DNA of 64,000 bases from Halicephalobus mephisto (taxonomy: Eukaryota; Nematoda; Chromadorea; Rhabditida; Panagrolaimidae), in assembly GCA_009193035.1 (NCBI GenBank), contig SWDT01000061.1, positions 434,001 through 498,000 of the forward strand, given 5' to 3'. Position 1 is the stretch's first letter, and each line of letters opens with the position of its first letter. The position numbers and the translations under genes are program-made. Positions 36,360-47,744 of the stretch are shown piece after piece. The notes beneath the pieces are model-generated. The model had not been told where the DNA came from, did no database searches, and worked only from the letters and a program-made list of their open reading frames with translations.

Positions 36360-36970
36360 ATTTTTGAAATCTTCTAGAAGCTCAGTTGAAGTTTCTGAAG
36401 TGATCTAGAATACTCTTAGAATATTTCGGAAATCTGATCTAAGATTCTGAAGTTTTTGAAATCTTTCAGAAGTATGTTAAAAGTTTCTGAAATATTTTAG
36501 AATCTTCCAGAAGTATACTAGAAACTTCTGAAATATTCTAGAATCTTCGTAGAATCTTCCAGAAGTCCAGTTGAAGATTCTGAAATAGTCTAGAATTCTT
36601 CTAAAATCTTTCAGAAGTCCAGTTGAAGGTTCTGAAATTTTTGAAATCTTTCACAAATCTAGTTGAAGTTCCTGAAATTCTCTAGAATCTTCCAGAAGTT
36701 CAGTTGAAGCTTCTAGGATTTTTGAATTTTTTTAGACATATGTTGAAAGTTTTTGAAATACTCTAGAATCTTTCAGAAGTTCAGTTGAAGGTTCTGAAAT
36801 TTTTGAGATCTTTCACAAATCTAGTTGAAGTTCCTGAAATTCTCTAGAATTCTCCTAGAATCTTCCAGAAGTCCAATGAAACTTCTGAAATTTTCAAATT
36901 CCCCCAGAAATATGTTAAAAACTTCCGAAAAATTCTAGAATTTTTCTAAACTCTTCCAAAAATTTTTGGA
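36360..36970. repeat. TTCTGAAAT/TCTAGAATCTTCCAGAAG degenerate array
   Basis: AGTTGAAG(G/T)TTCTGAAAT and CTAGAATCTTCCAGAAGT words alternate about every 60 bp, with 10-bp phasing of A/T runs. Similar words appear at 57300-57600 and 30200-30480. Confidence 0.7.
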
Positions 36971-38894
36971 AATCTTCAAAATTTTTCAGAAATTTTTGAA
37001 AGTTTGAATTTTCAAAGTTTTTCAAAAATTCCAATTTTTTTCGGACGAATTTTTTACAAACATCGGTTTCGTTGTTTCGAAACAATATAATTTTCGGGAC
37101 TCATAAACTAATTCAATAATTTTCAAATTTATCGATTTAAAACGTAAAAAAAGAAAATTTTTAAAAAATTTCAAATTTTTGTGGGACCTTCAATTTTATA
37201 AAATTTTTTTTTTAATTTTATAAAAATTTTTTTTTTCAATTTCATAAACAAAATTTTTTTTTTCAATTTCATAAAAAAAATAAGGAAATAAAATTTTCGA
37301 AAATTTAATTTAAAAAAAACTAAAAATGTTCAAAATTATCAAATTTTATAATTTTTGAAAATTTTTGTTTTTTTTTGTTTTTTTTTTAAATTTTTGTTTT
37401 TTTTAATTTCTGAACTTTTTAGAAATTTTTATTGAAGAAATTTATGATTTTTTGATAAAGAAATTGTTGAATTTTGAATAACTTTTGTCCGCAGGAGGCG
37501 AAATTTGAAAAGTTTAAAAATGGCAAACTTTTATGTTTTTGTTTAAAATAGAAAATGAGGCTTATTTTTAATATTTGTGTGCATTTTTATTCGAAAATAA
37601 AATTTAAGTTTTTAAAATTTTTTAATTTTTTTTTACTTTTTCTAATTTTTTTATTTTTAAATTTTTTCTTATTTTTAAATTTTTTTTTATTTTTTTTATT
37701 TTTTAAATTAAATAATTTTTTAAATAAAAAATAAAAATTCTTAAAAGTCGAAAATCCAATTCCAATTTTTGTTAAAAAATATAAAATAGCTTTTTTTAAG
37801 TATTCAAAATTGATTTTCAATTTTTTCTATAAAAAGCAGAATTCTAAATATCCGGAATTAATTTTTTATTTTTATATAAAAATTGAAAAATGTTAGTTTT
37901 ATCAAAAAACGAGAAATTTTTATTTTCATTAAAAAATTAGAAAATTTTTGTTTTTATTCAAAAAATTTAAAGTTTCAAATTTTATAAAATTAATAAAAAA
38001 TTAGAATTTTTAATTTTCGTATAAAAAAATAAAAAAACTCAAAAAGGTTTAAATTTTATAAAAAAAATAAAAAATTTTAAATTTTATATAAAAAATTATT
38101 TTTTTTTTAATTTTAAAATAAAATTTAAATTTTACAAAAAAAATTGTTTTTTTTTAATTTTAAAAATAAAATTTAAATTTTACAAAAAAATTGTTTTTTT
38201 TTAAATATTAAAAATAAAATTTAAATTTTATATAAAAAATAAAATTTAAATTTCTGAGATATGCTAGATTGAGGTTGTTGTTGTTTGAATTTTTTAAAAT
38301 TTTTTCAGAATTACGGTAGAAATAAAATTATCGATGTCCACTCCTTCGACTACAGGTTGATCGTATTTCGATTCATGTTTTGTTTATTTAACGATTATAA
38401 AATTTTTCAAAGACATTTTTCTACAAACATATTCCAAAAAAAATCGTTTTAAAATTTTTATTTTTTAAGTTTAATTTAAAATTTTTTCATTTTTTTAGAA
38501 ATTTATTTTTTTTAATAATATAAAAAAGTTTTTTTTAAATAATATAATAATTTAATTTTTTTAAATAATTTAAAAATTTACATTTTTTTATAAATTTAAT
38601 TTAATTTTAAATTTTTTTTAAATTTTTTTGAAATTTTTTAAATTCTGAAATTTCGAATTATGAAAATTCTGGAAAATTGTGAAATTCTTGATGAGACCAT
38701 TTTGTTACAAAATCTATTTTAAATATTTATAATTAAAATTCCAAAGTTCCTGGAACTTTCGAGAACCTACTGGGAGGTTATGGAGCTTTTGAAAATTTAA
38801 TGAAAGTTTTCACAATTTTTCTTCATCTAGAGGAACATTTTGAGATTTTCGAAAATTTTATGGAATTTTAATTTTTAAAAATAATTCAGAATTA

Positions 38895-39085
38895 AATGAC
38901 GAATTTTAGAATTTTATAGAAAATTTAAAAAATTCAAAATTTTATAGAAAATTTAAAAAATTCAGAATTTTATAGAAAATTTAAAAATTCAGAATTTTAT
39001 AGAAAATTTAAAAATTTGGAATTTTATAAAAAATCTAAAAAATTCGGAATTTTATAGAAAATTAAAAAATTTTAGAATTTTATAG
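38895..39085. repeat. ~27-bp tandem array, GAATTTTATAGAAAATTTAAAAA
   Basis: About seven copies of TTCAGAATTTTATAGAAAAT with small changes. Confidence 0.85.
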
Positions 39086-40914
39086 AAAATTTAAAATTTT
39101 TCATTATCTTATACAATTTTTTTGAACTTTTTAGAATCCCACTGAAACTCTTGAATTCTTACTTTTTATAAGTTTCTAGAATTTTGCAGAATCCAGCAGC
39201 TTTTTTAGAACAAACATCTTCAACCTCGAATTTTGGAATTTTCTGAAAATTAAAAATCTGAAAATAATTTCTTAGTTTTTTTATAAAATTAAATTTTTTT
39301 ACAAAATTAAATTTTTTAAACTTTTATAAAATTCTAAATTAAATTTTTTAATTTTTACAAAAAAATTCTTTTTTTTTTATTTTTTTTACAAAATTCTTTT
39401 TTTTTTTAATTTTTTTTACAATATTTTGTTTTTTAATGTTTCCTGGATTTATTTTTTCTTTTTTGTTTTTTCCTCGATTTTCCGGATAACTGATTTCTTC
39501 AATTATTTAAGAAAATCGACCATTTCCTCTCGAGCATGAGAACGGAAAATTTCACTTTTCTGTGTAAATTAAAAAAAATAAAATATAAATTAAATTAAAT
39601 TTTCACATTTTTAAATATGTTCATTTTTTTATTCACCTTCATTTTTCAATTATTTAAAAATTAATTTTTTTTAATTTTTAAAAATTTATTTTTTTTTATT
39701 TTTTTTATTTTTAAGAATTTATTTTTCTTAATTTTTTTTATTTTTAAAAATTTATTTTTCTTAATTTTTTAAAATTTATTTTTTAAAAATTTTTTTATAT
39801 TTAATTTTTGAAAAATAAAAAATTCAAAAACCTTAGATTTTTCTCAATAAAATTAACTGGTACTATTTTTGACTCAAGAAGGACGGATTTTGGTTTTTAT
39901 TATTAAAGGAAAAACGAAATTCGGATATTTTAATGAGGGGTTTAAAAAAAACGATTTTTTCCGTCCGGAAGTCGCCCAATGAGTTTTTCCATTTTTTTCA
40001 AAAAAATTTCCACAAAAATGTTTTTTTAAATTTTTTTAAATTTAATTTTTTTTATTTTCTAAAATTTCGTTTTTTAGATAAAAATAAATAAAAAGTAATT
40101 TTTTTGAAGATAATCATCCATATTTGAAATCTGGATTTTTCGCGTTAGAACATAGTTTTTAATTTTTTTATTGTTAAAAGTTAGTAAATTTCGAAATTAA
40201 ATATTTTTTTAATAAAATGATTTTTAATTTTTTGATTTTTAAAAATTGAAAAATTTCGAAATTAAACATTTTTGTAATAAAATGATTCTTAATTTTTTTA
40301 TTTTTTAAAATTTAAAAATTTCGAAATTAAACATTTTTGTAATAAAATGATTCTTAATTTTTTTATTTTTTAAAATTTAAAAACTTCAAATTTAAAAATT
40401 TTCTTAATAAAATATGATTTTTTGAAAATAATTATATATATTTGAAATTTAAATTTTCCGAGTTAAAGTTTAATTCTTAATTTTTTAATTTTAAAAACTG
40501 AAAAATTTCAAATTTAAAAATTTTTTTAATAAAATGATTTTTAATTTTTTTATTTTAAAAATTTCAAATTTAAATATTTTCTTAATAAAATGATTTTTAA
40601 TTTTTTGATTTTAAAAATCAATTATTTATTTAATGTCCGAATTTTTGGTGTTAAGATATCATTCTTAATTTTTTACTTTTTTTTAAATTATTTTATTAAA
40701 TAAAATCTGAAATTTTTTTATTTTTAAAATTTCACAATCAAATTTAAAATTTTTGGATTAAAACGTGATTTTTGAATTTTTCAAAGTTAATCGTGCATGT
40801 TTGAAATTTAAACTTCTTTGCACCAAAAAATGACTCGTAAATTTTTAGACATTTTTATTCAAAATTGATTGCTTTTGATAAATCAGCCGGAAACGTAATA
40901 GAAGCCAATCAATG

Positions 40915-41290
40915 GATATTTTAAAAAAATTGTAAATTATAATAAATAATAAACATTTTTTTTAATTTATAAATTATAATGAATAATAAATATTTTTTTT
41001 TAAATTTATAAATTATAATAAATAATAAATATTTTTTTTTAATTTATAAATTATAATAAACAATAAATATGTTTAAAAAATTTATAAATTATAATGAATA
41101 ATAAATATGTTTAAAAAATTTATAATTTATAATAAATAATAAATATTTCTTTAAATTTATAAATTAGAATAAATAATAAACTTTTTTTAAAAAAATAAGT
41201 TATAATAAATAATAAACTTTTTTAGAAAATTTATTAATTATAATAAATAATAAACTTTTTTAAAAACATAAGTTATAATAAATATTTTTT
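40915..41290. repeat. ~40-60 bp tandem array, TTATAATAAATAATAAA
   Basis: AAATTATAATAAATAATAAATAT recurs about eight times with T-run or AAAATTTAT spacers. Confidence 0.85.
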
Positions 41291-41776
41291 AGGAGATTAA
41301 ATTTTATGAATTTTTTTAAATTAAAAAAAATTAATAATATTAATTTTGAAATAATTTAATTTAAAAAAATTGAAATTTATCTTAACACGAAAACTTCCGG
41401 ATTATTAAGTTTGGAAAATTTCGAAATTATGCCTCAACTAAAAAAATTGAACTCAAATTACTTTGAAAAATTTTAAAATTTAAAAAACTTAAAAAACTTA
41501 AAAAATTTAAAATTTAAAAACTTAAAAACTTAAAAATTTAAAAATTTAAAAATTTAAAAATTTAAAAACTTAAAAACTTAAAAATTTAAAAATTAATTTT
41601 AATCCAAAAATTCTCATATTTCGGCAAAAACGGAGGATTAATTAATGTACTTATTTCCGTTGCCCGAGGCTGTTTGCTTGTCTTCAAGATGATATTTTCG
41701 TTTTCAGCTTTGAAGGAAGACAGAATCCAGAATCAGCGCCTTTGGCCGTGTCGTCTCCGGATGCGGTCCCGAAGCG

Positions 41777-43091
41777 ATGTCCAATTTTCCTCCGACAGGT
41801 CTTTCCACGACTTTTTGGAGATTTATATTTATATTTATATTTTTTGATTTATCTGAAGAAAATTCTACAAAAAAATTATCAGAATATTTTCCTCTTCACG
41901 GAGCGGTGTTTTTGCCGCCGATAGAATTCGATTTTTTCATCGGAAACAGCTTCACTTCTGGAAAGTTCCTAGCGAATTTGGAATCTGTCAGGCCGATTCT
42001 GGATGTTGCGATTTCAGATGCTCATAAAAAATATTTAAAAAATTGGATTCCAAAAAAAAAAAATTGGTTGAATATCCTTGAAAGTCCGATAAAGGAATGC
42101 GAAGACCAGAAAACGGCCGCTTGGGCAGCCCTCGAGGCGGTCCAGTGGACGAACGGGAGCGGTCTGGACATCAGCTTCGGGCCGGCTTGTGATTACGTCT
42201 TAGCTACAGTACACAGAATTCTCAGTTTTTACAGAGTACCAATGTTTACAAATGCCGGATTTAGTGAATTTTTCCAAGAAAAGCCAGACAAGCTCCTGAC
42301 TCGAGTAGGGCCGCTCCAGGACCACATCACGATGATGCTCGACAGACTGGCGAAGCAGTTCTCGTGGAAAAAACCGCTGATAATGTATGAAAAAAGTTTT
42401 TGGGAATCTGAACTTCATGAAGCCGGTTTTTGTAAATTATTAATGAATGTAATTTTTTTTTCGTATTAAAATCGCTACAGTAATCTTTAGGGAGTTTACC
42501 TCTGGACCGTCCGTCGGAAGTGGGACCTCCAAGTGACGCCGAAACTTCTGGATCCTTTCTGGGACGACCAGAATCCACGAGAAGTCCTCAAGAAACTCCT
42601 CATCGATTCCGTCGGGGTCAATCACGGAGGTTGGTTTAGTTTAAATAAAAAAAATAAAAAAAATAATTAAATTTAAAAAAAAAATAAAAATTATAATTAA
42701 TTTTTTTAAAAAAATCAAAATTATAATTTAATTTTTTTCAATTTCTTTAAAAAATAAAAATTATAATTTAATTTTTTTTAAATAAAAATTATAATTAAAT
42801 TTTTTTCAATTTTTTTAAAATAAAAATCATAATTAATTTTTTTAAAAAAACCAAAATTATAATTTAATTTTTTTCAATTTTTTTAAAAATAAAAATTATA
42901 ATATGATTTTTTTAAAATAAAAATTATAATTTAATTTTTAAATTTTTTAAAGTTTTTTTAAATAAAAATTCACAAAGCCGGACCGATGTTGTTGTTTCTT
43001 CAAAACTTTTGATTTTTCTGGAAGAGGATTAATTGTCGACTTGAACTATTCCACGATGACAATATTGCGGCTTTGCGGCAAGTACGAAAAG
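41777..43091 (+). CDS. Receptor guanylyl cyclase-like ANF ectodomain A, 5' part
   Basis: Exons 41777-42448, 42491-42629 and 43027-43091 join in phase to about 292 residues. A hydrophobic stretch (TFWRFIFIFIFF) near the start would serve as signal peptide or anchor. Then come FLPPIEFDFFIG...SVRPILDVAI (first lobe), GPACDYVLATVHRILSFYRV (the GP-C hallmark of the ANF-receptor domain), VPMFTNAGFSEFF, KQFSWKKPLIMYE, and YSTMTILRLCGKYEK at the last exon. An acceptor TTTTCAG lies 70 nt upstream of the ATG. The third exon uses an unusual acceptor, GGAAGAG. No exon for the rest of the ectodomain, transmembrane segment, kinase homology or cyclase is found downstream before the second receptor start at 61.4 kb. 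It may be a split gene with very long introns, an alternative N-terminus, or a truncated copy. Confidence 0.75.
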
Positions 43092-43539
43092 GTGAGCAAA
43101 CAATTCTGTATCTATTTTTTTTTCGAAACTGTTTTTTTCGAATGGATTTTTTGATTAAAGTTGAAATTTGACCTTTTTATAGAACGGTTTTCTTTAAAAA
43201 ATCCAACAAGAATTCCATACAGTAAATATGTTATTTTTTATTTTATTTGATTTTGAATATTTTTGAAAAAACAAGTTTCGAAATATTATCGAAAGTTCCT
43301 AATCAAAGCTATCGCGGAATCGATCTCCAGCGTCCGTGATTCATAGTCTGTTTATTTAGCCCCTGCACCATCCCGAAAGGAGCGTCGACTTTTTTTTCTT
43401 CTTTTAAGTAACTAATTTTAAAATTTCTAAAATTAAAATATTTATTCGGAAATTTTGTTTTTTAAGTCTGAAATCTTTGAATCACATTGTTTTCTGGAAA
43501 TTAACATCTCGATGGACATTAGGACATCCTCAATCGATG

Positions 43540-43645
43540 TTAAGACTTACGTGAACACTGAGGTCTTCCTGACGTCGGGGTCCGATCCCAGGTGTTTCTA
43601 ATTCGCTGTCCACTTACCCAACTGCCGAGCTATCCAGAGGTTGTT
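43540..43645 (-). other. tRNA-like degenerate segment (A/B-box)
   Basis: Read on the minus strand: GGATAGCTCGGCAGTTGGG (A-box-like), then GAATTAGAAACACC and GGGATCGGACCCC (B-box-like). It does not fold into a proper acceptor stem, so it is not called a tRNA. A SINE head or tRNA relic is likely. Confidence 0.4.
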
Positions 43646-43973
43646 TACCACTATTTTTCCCTGAGCCAAGCCTTAAAAATTCAAAACAAACTTTGCATTG
43701 TTGAATTTCTTATTTTTAATATTTTTAAAAGTATTTTTATTTTTTTAAAAATTTTTTAAATATTATTTTTAAAATTCTTGAATTTTGACTGGTGGCGTCA
43801 GAACCATGTTTACTTCGACGTCAGGTTTGCCTAAGGGACATGGCTGAATTTTCGGTAATTTCAATCCACAATTTTCCAACTTTTTAGGATTATCCAAAAA
43901 ACAGAAAATAATTAATTTTTTGAGTCATTTTTCAAAATTCAATAATTTCTATTTTTAAACATTTTAAAAATAC

Positions 43974-44168
43974 TTTATAAATTCCATATTTGTAAGTCAA
44001 AAATCTTGGGGGATTTTCGATGATTTCTTGATTGATGTCATTGATGAAAACAAAGTCTCCCTGAGGGCCGGTCTTCAGTACTTCCCAGTTCCGGTCCGTT
44101 TGTGCAATGTTGAATATCACAACATCATTTAAATTTAATTTTTTAATCATTACTAAATTTTTACACAA
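43974..44168 (-). other. Unassigned minus-strand exon-like frame
   Basis: An open minus-strand frame with ordinary composition (TDRNWEVLKTGPQGDFVFIN) in an A/T desert. A possible donor TATAAA/GTATTT lies at 43973. The phrase GDFVFIND is loosely like the YVFFN strand of ANF-receptor ectodomains, but the strand is opposite to the neighbouring receptor. A pseudogene piece or chance frame is possible. Confidence 0.3.
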
Positions 44169-44171
44169 AAA

Positions 44172-44525
44172 AAGTAATTTTTAACCTGATAACAATTACG
44201 AAATATAACACAATAGTCACATTTTTCTTTAATTTTCGACATTTGTGATAAAAATTGCAATAATGACGATTTCTGTTTGTTACTGTACTAAAAGTTACAT
44301 TTTTTATATAGAGATTTTGGATAGTGTCTATTTCGGACTCAAATCAGGGCTTTCTAGTCACTATCCAAAAACAGCTCCAATACACAAAAAACGTAATTTT
44401 TAGCTTTGTAACAATTTCGAAATAACACAATAGTTACATTTTCCTTGAATTTTCGACTTTTATAATGAAAATTGCAATAATGACAATTTCTATTTGTTAC
44501 TGTACTAAAAGTTACTTTTTATGTG
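44172..44525. repeat. Duplicated ~145-bp repeat around a GGATAGTG/CACTATCC palindrome
   Basis: AAAGTAATTTTTA...TTGTTACTGTACTAAAAGTTAC at 44172-44305 is repeated at 44385-44522. Between the copies is TTTTGGATAGTGTC ... GTCACTATCCAAAA, an inverted repeat related to that at 17.15-17.28 kb. Confidence 0.75.
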
Positions 44526-44682
44526 TAATATATCAAAAATTTTCCCTTAGTAAATGTCTTTATATCTATCTTCTGGAATAATTTTACTTTTTAAAACCTC
44601 TTAGAAATCAAAATTTTTGAAAGTTTTTCGTTATAACGTCATGTGGACAAATCCCCCTTAAAAGTTGCGTCTACTTGAAGCC

Positions 44683-44752
44683 GGAGTCTGACCTTTGGCA
44701 CCAACAATCCTTAGTCCTTTTACCACCGGACTATCCTGTGCCAAAGTCTACA
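44683..44752 (-). other. tRNA-like degenerate segment
   Basis: Minus strand: GGCACAGGATAGTCCGGTGG TAAAAGGAC then GGTGCCAAAGGTCAGACTCC. It resembles A- and B-boxes of the segments at 43.6 and 47.5 kb (shared GGATAGTCC). Confidence 0.35.
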
Positions 44753-44825
44753 AAGAAGTCAACTTCAAAGTCAAATTTGCAATCTGCTTGCAATATTTGA
44801 CCACATGAGTTGACATGTATAGTTC

Positions 44826-44930
44826 TACAGTAGAACTTGGATATAAGATACCCTCATTGAAACCGGCCAAAACATGTTATAACAAAGGATATGCTATAGC
44901 AAGGGTATCTTATATCCAAGTTCTACTGTA
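44826..44930. mobile_element. MITE-like palindromic element, short copy 5
   Basis: TACAGTAGAACTTGGATATA at the left end and TATATCCAAGTTCTACTGTA at the right end are perfect inverted repeats, extended by the partly matching AGATACCCTC and AAGGGTATCT. Total 105 bp. It belongs to the family at 5.3-6.1 kb. Confidence 0.75.
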
Positions 44931-44952
44931 TTTCGAAATTTCTAAACTATAA

Positions 44953-45133
44953 ATACAGTAGAACTTGGATATCAGATACCCCTGCTATAACATATCTCTT
45001 GTTATAGCATACGGTCTGAGTGAGTGAGTTTGGTTAGTCTATTTTCAAATTTACTCCCCTATAACATACCCTTTCTTATAACATTCGCTTTACCCAGTCC
45101 CAGGGGATATCTTATATCCAAATTCTACTGTAT
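44953..45133. mobile_element. MITE-like palindromic element, long copy 6
   Basis: Starts TACAGTAGAACTTGGATATC and ends GGATATCTTATATCCAAATT then CTACTGTA. It holds the family interior ATACGGTCTGAGTGAG and is only 22 bp from copy 5. Confidence 0.7.
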
Positions 45134-45396
45134 TATGAAAGCTTCGAAATCCGCAGTCTGCTTGCAACATTAAACCAGGTTACCCGATTGTGCAAAAATT
45201 TAATTTGCCTTTAATGTGGATTTTTCATTTTATCATAATTCTCTAAAATTAAAATTTCTTTATCGATAAGTATTCTTTTTCCTAATTTGTGGACTACTTC
45301 ACAAGGTGTGAAATTTGCCATAAAGTTGTTTCAAGTTATTCGTGAGAAAAAGTCCGATCTTTAACTTTTCTAATCCTTGGTTTTTTCTTACTGGAC

Positions 45397-45960
45397 CTGA
45401 AAAGATAGCTTGAATATCGAGGAATGAGGGATACTGTAGGGCATGAGTAACACTGTCGGTTGTGTGAGAAGGTATATAAATTGTATCTGTCTTATTATTC
45501 TGGTAAAGATTACTATAATATTTCTGTTTTCTATCTTATTAGCTAGTTTTTAATAAGTACAATCTTATCTATTATTAGATTCCTGTTGGGACAGAAACTA
45601 TACTGAAGAGATAGGACCTGAAGGGATGGCTTGAATATAAAGGAGTGAGGGATACTGTAGAACGTGAATAAGACTTTTAGTTATATTGTGTGTCAAAACT
45701 TGTTATGATACTGTTAGGATAGAAACTCGACTAGAAAGGACCTAAAGAGATGGCTTGAATATCGAAGAAGGAGGGATACTGTAGAGCTTGAATAAGACTT
45801 TTAGTTGTATTGTGTGTTGAAACTTGTTATGATACTGTTAGGATAGAAACTATACTGAAAAGATAGGACCTGAAGGGATGGCTTGAATATAAAGGAGTGA
45901 GGGATACTGTAGAACGTGAATAAGACTTTTAATTGTATTGCATGAGATTGTTGTAATAAT
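45397..45960. repeat. ~120-bp repeat with GAGGGATACTGTAG
   Basis: GACCTGAA(G/A)(G/A)GATGGCTTGAATAT... GAGGGATACTGTAG occurs at 45397, 45615, 45738 and 45858. The last three are in tandem (~121 bp), with TTATGATACTGTTAGGATAGAAACT linkers. Confidence 0.85.
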
Positions 45961-46319
45961 TGTTATCTGTGTCATTGTTCTATTAAAAATTATCACAATA
46001 CCTCTGTTTTCTATCCTAATATTTAGTGTTATTTATGATTTTTCTTTCATCATGATCAAAATTCCCTAAAATTGAAAACCTCTATGAGAATTTTATTTCC
46101 TACCCTATGGGTTCTGACACCTAGGAATCTAAATTGTCTGAAATTTTTCATCATAATTGTTTTTAATGAGCTACTAAAACAAAATTATTTTATTTTATAA
46201 TACAAAAAAACAACAAAATATAATTCTTTATTTTGTATTGCTTAATATTGTATTCACCTGCATCATTTGTTGGTTTCTGCAACGAAACTACCTGCAAAAA
46301 AGTATATTAAAATAGTTTG

Positions 46320-46850
46320 AAAATGTCAGATACATTGTATTTAATATATCGGTACATTGATTACAATATATCTGATACCAACTTAGTATATCGGTATATT
46401 GAACACAATATACCAACTTAGTATATCGGTATATTGAATACAATATATCTGATACCAATTTAGTATATCAGCACATTGAATACAATATATCAACTTAGTG
46501 TATCGGAATATTGAATACAATATATCTGATACCAACTTAGTATATCAGCACATTGAATACAATATATCAACTTAGTATACCGGTACATTAACTATAATAT
46601 ATCTGATACCGACTTAGTATACCGGTACATTAGTTATAATGTATTTGATACGTCAGAATTGTTTTGATATATTGTTGCTTATATACCATATATTGTTTTT
46701 ATGTGTAACTATATAAAAATGATATACTAAAACAACTTTAATGCATCTGTACATTAACTACAGTATATTTGATAACAACTTAGTATATCAGTATATTGAA
46801 TACAATGCATTCGATACTTTAGAGCTGTTTTGATATATCCACTATTATGT
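46320..46850. repeat. TATATCGGTACATTGAATAC array
   Basis: ACTTAGTATATC(G/A)G then TATTGAATACAATATATCTGATACC recur about nine times, in short (~45 bp) and long (~60 bp) alternating forms. Confidence 0.85.
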
Positions 46851-47059
46851 ACCATGTAATCATTTTTGTTTAAAAACGCACTATTATCAAATTCCAAAAA
46901 ATCCATGATAAAGTTTAATTTAATACAGATTTTATTTCTTAATTGTTTTTTTGCATATGATCAGGAAATTTCCATTAAAAATACACCGCTAAATTATATA
47001 AAACATGTCATCAAAATTAGAACAACGATGATGTTGTATAAAATTATATAATTATATTC

Positions 47060-47445
47060 TTACAAACAATTATAAAACATAATTACGAAAGTAAAGTAAA
47101 ATTATAAAATAAAAATTACGAAAAATATAAAAATCGTAAAAATAAAAAAATTATAAAAATAAGAAAATAATAAAAATTTATAAAATATAATTTAAAAAAA
47201 TACAAAAAATTATTAAAAAAAATATTTTAAAAAATATAAAAAATTATAAAAATAAGAAAATTATAAAAATATAAAAATATAATTTAAAAAAATACAAAAA
47301 ATTATAAAAAAAATATTTTTAAAAATTATAAAAATAAAAAAAATAAGAAAATAAGAAAATTATAAAAATTATAAAATATAATTTTAAAAAATATTAAAAA
47401 TTATAAAAAAAATTATAAAAATATTAAAAAAAATAGTTTATTTTT
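47060..47445. repeat. Low-complexity ATAAAAATTATAAAA tract
   Basis: Nearly pure A/T sequence of AAAATTATAAAAATAAGAAAAT-like units. No gene is seen. Confidence 0.75.
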
Positions 47446-47479
47446 TCCTAATGAATTCAGTAGTTGTTGTAAATGAAAA

Positions 47480-47560
47480 AAATTTTCCGAAGGTCACTGA
47501 TCTCCTGTACTTTCAATTCTTCGGTCCGTGTGTTTTGTCGCTGGACTATCCTGACGTCAT
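47480..47560 (-). other. tRNA-like degenerate segment
   Basis: Minus strand: GACGTCAGGATAGTCCAGCG ... GATCAGTGACCTTCGG, sharing GGATAGTCC with 44.7 kb and GACGTCAGG with 43.6 kb. Confidence 0.3.
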
Positions 47561-47744
47561 TTTTAACTTTTTTTTGTCGGAACTTTGTTGCAAAAATCCA
47601 ATACAACAAAGATTGGTCATTAGTAAACATCCTACTTTTTTTTTTACGGATCATTTTGCAAATTCTACGACTTCTTAGAAATTGAAATTTTCAGAAATTT
47701 TTGATTAGGATCATATTGAAAAAATTATTCATATTTGTTGTAAT

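Larger units (their letters stand above)
34950..41690. other. 6.7-kb gene-free stretch
   Basis: No exon with acceptable splice sites is visible on either strand. It is A/T-rich filler with local arrays listed separately. The frames seen here are low-complexity (Lys/Asn/Phe/Ile only). Confidence 0.6.

Noticed and set aside
37587..37820. Lys/Phe/Asn-only 77-codon minus-strand frame
   Set aside because: Low-complexity T/A sequence, no splice sites.
43540..43645. A functional tRNA gene
   Set aside because: Only box-like words; no acceptor stem or clover-leaf could be drawn.
46320..46850. CRISPR-like spaced repeats
   Set aside because: The genome is eukaryotic, and spacers are themselves repeated A/T sequence.
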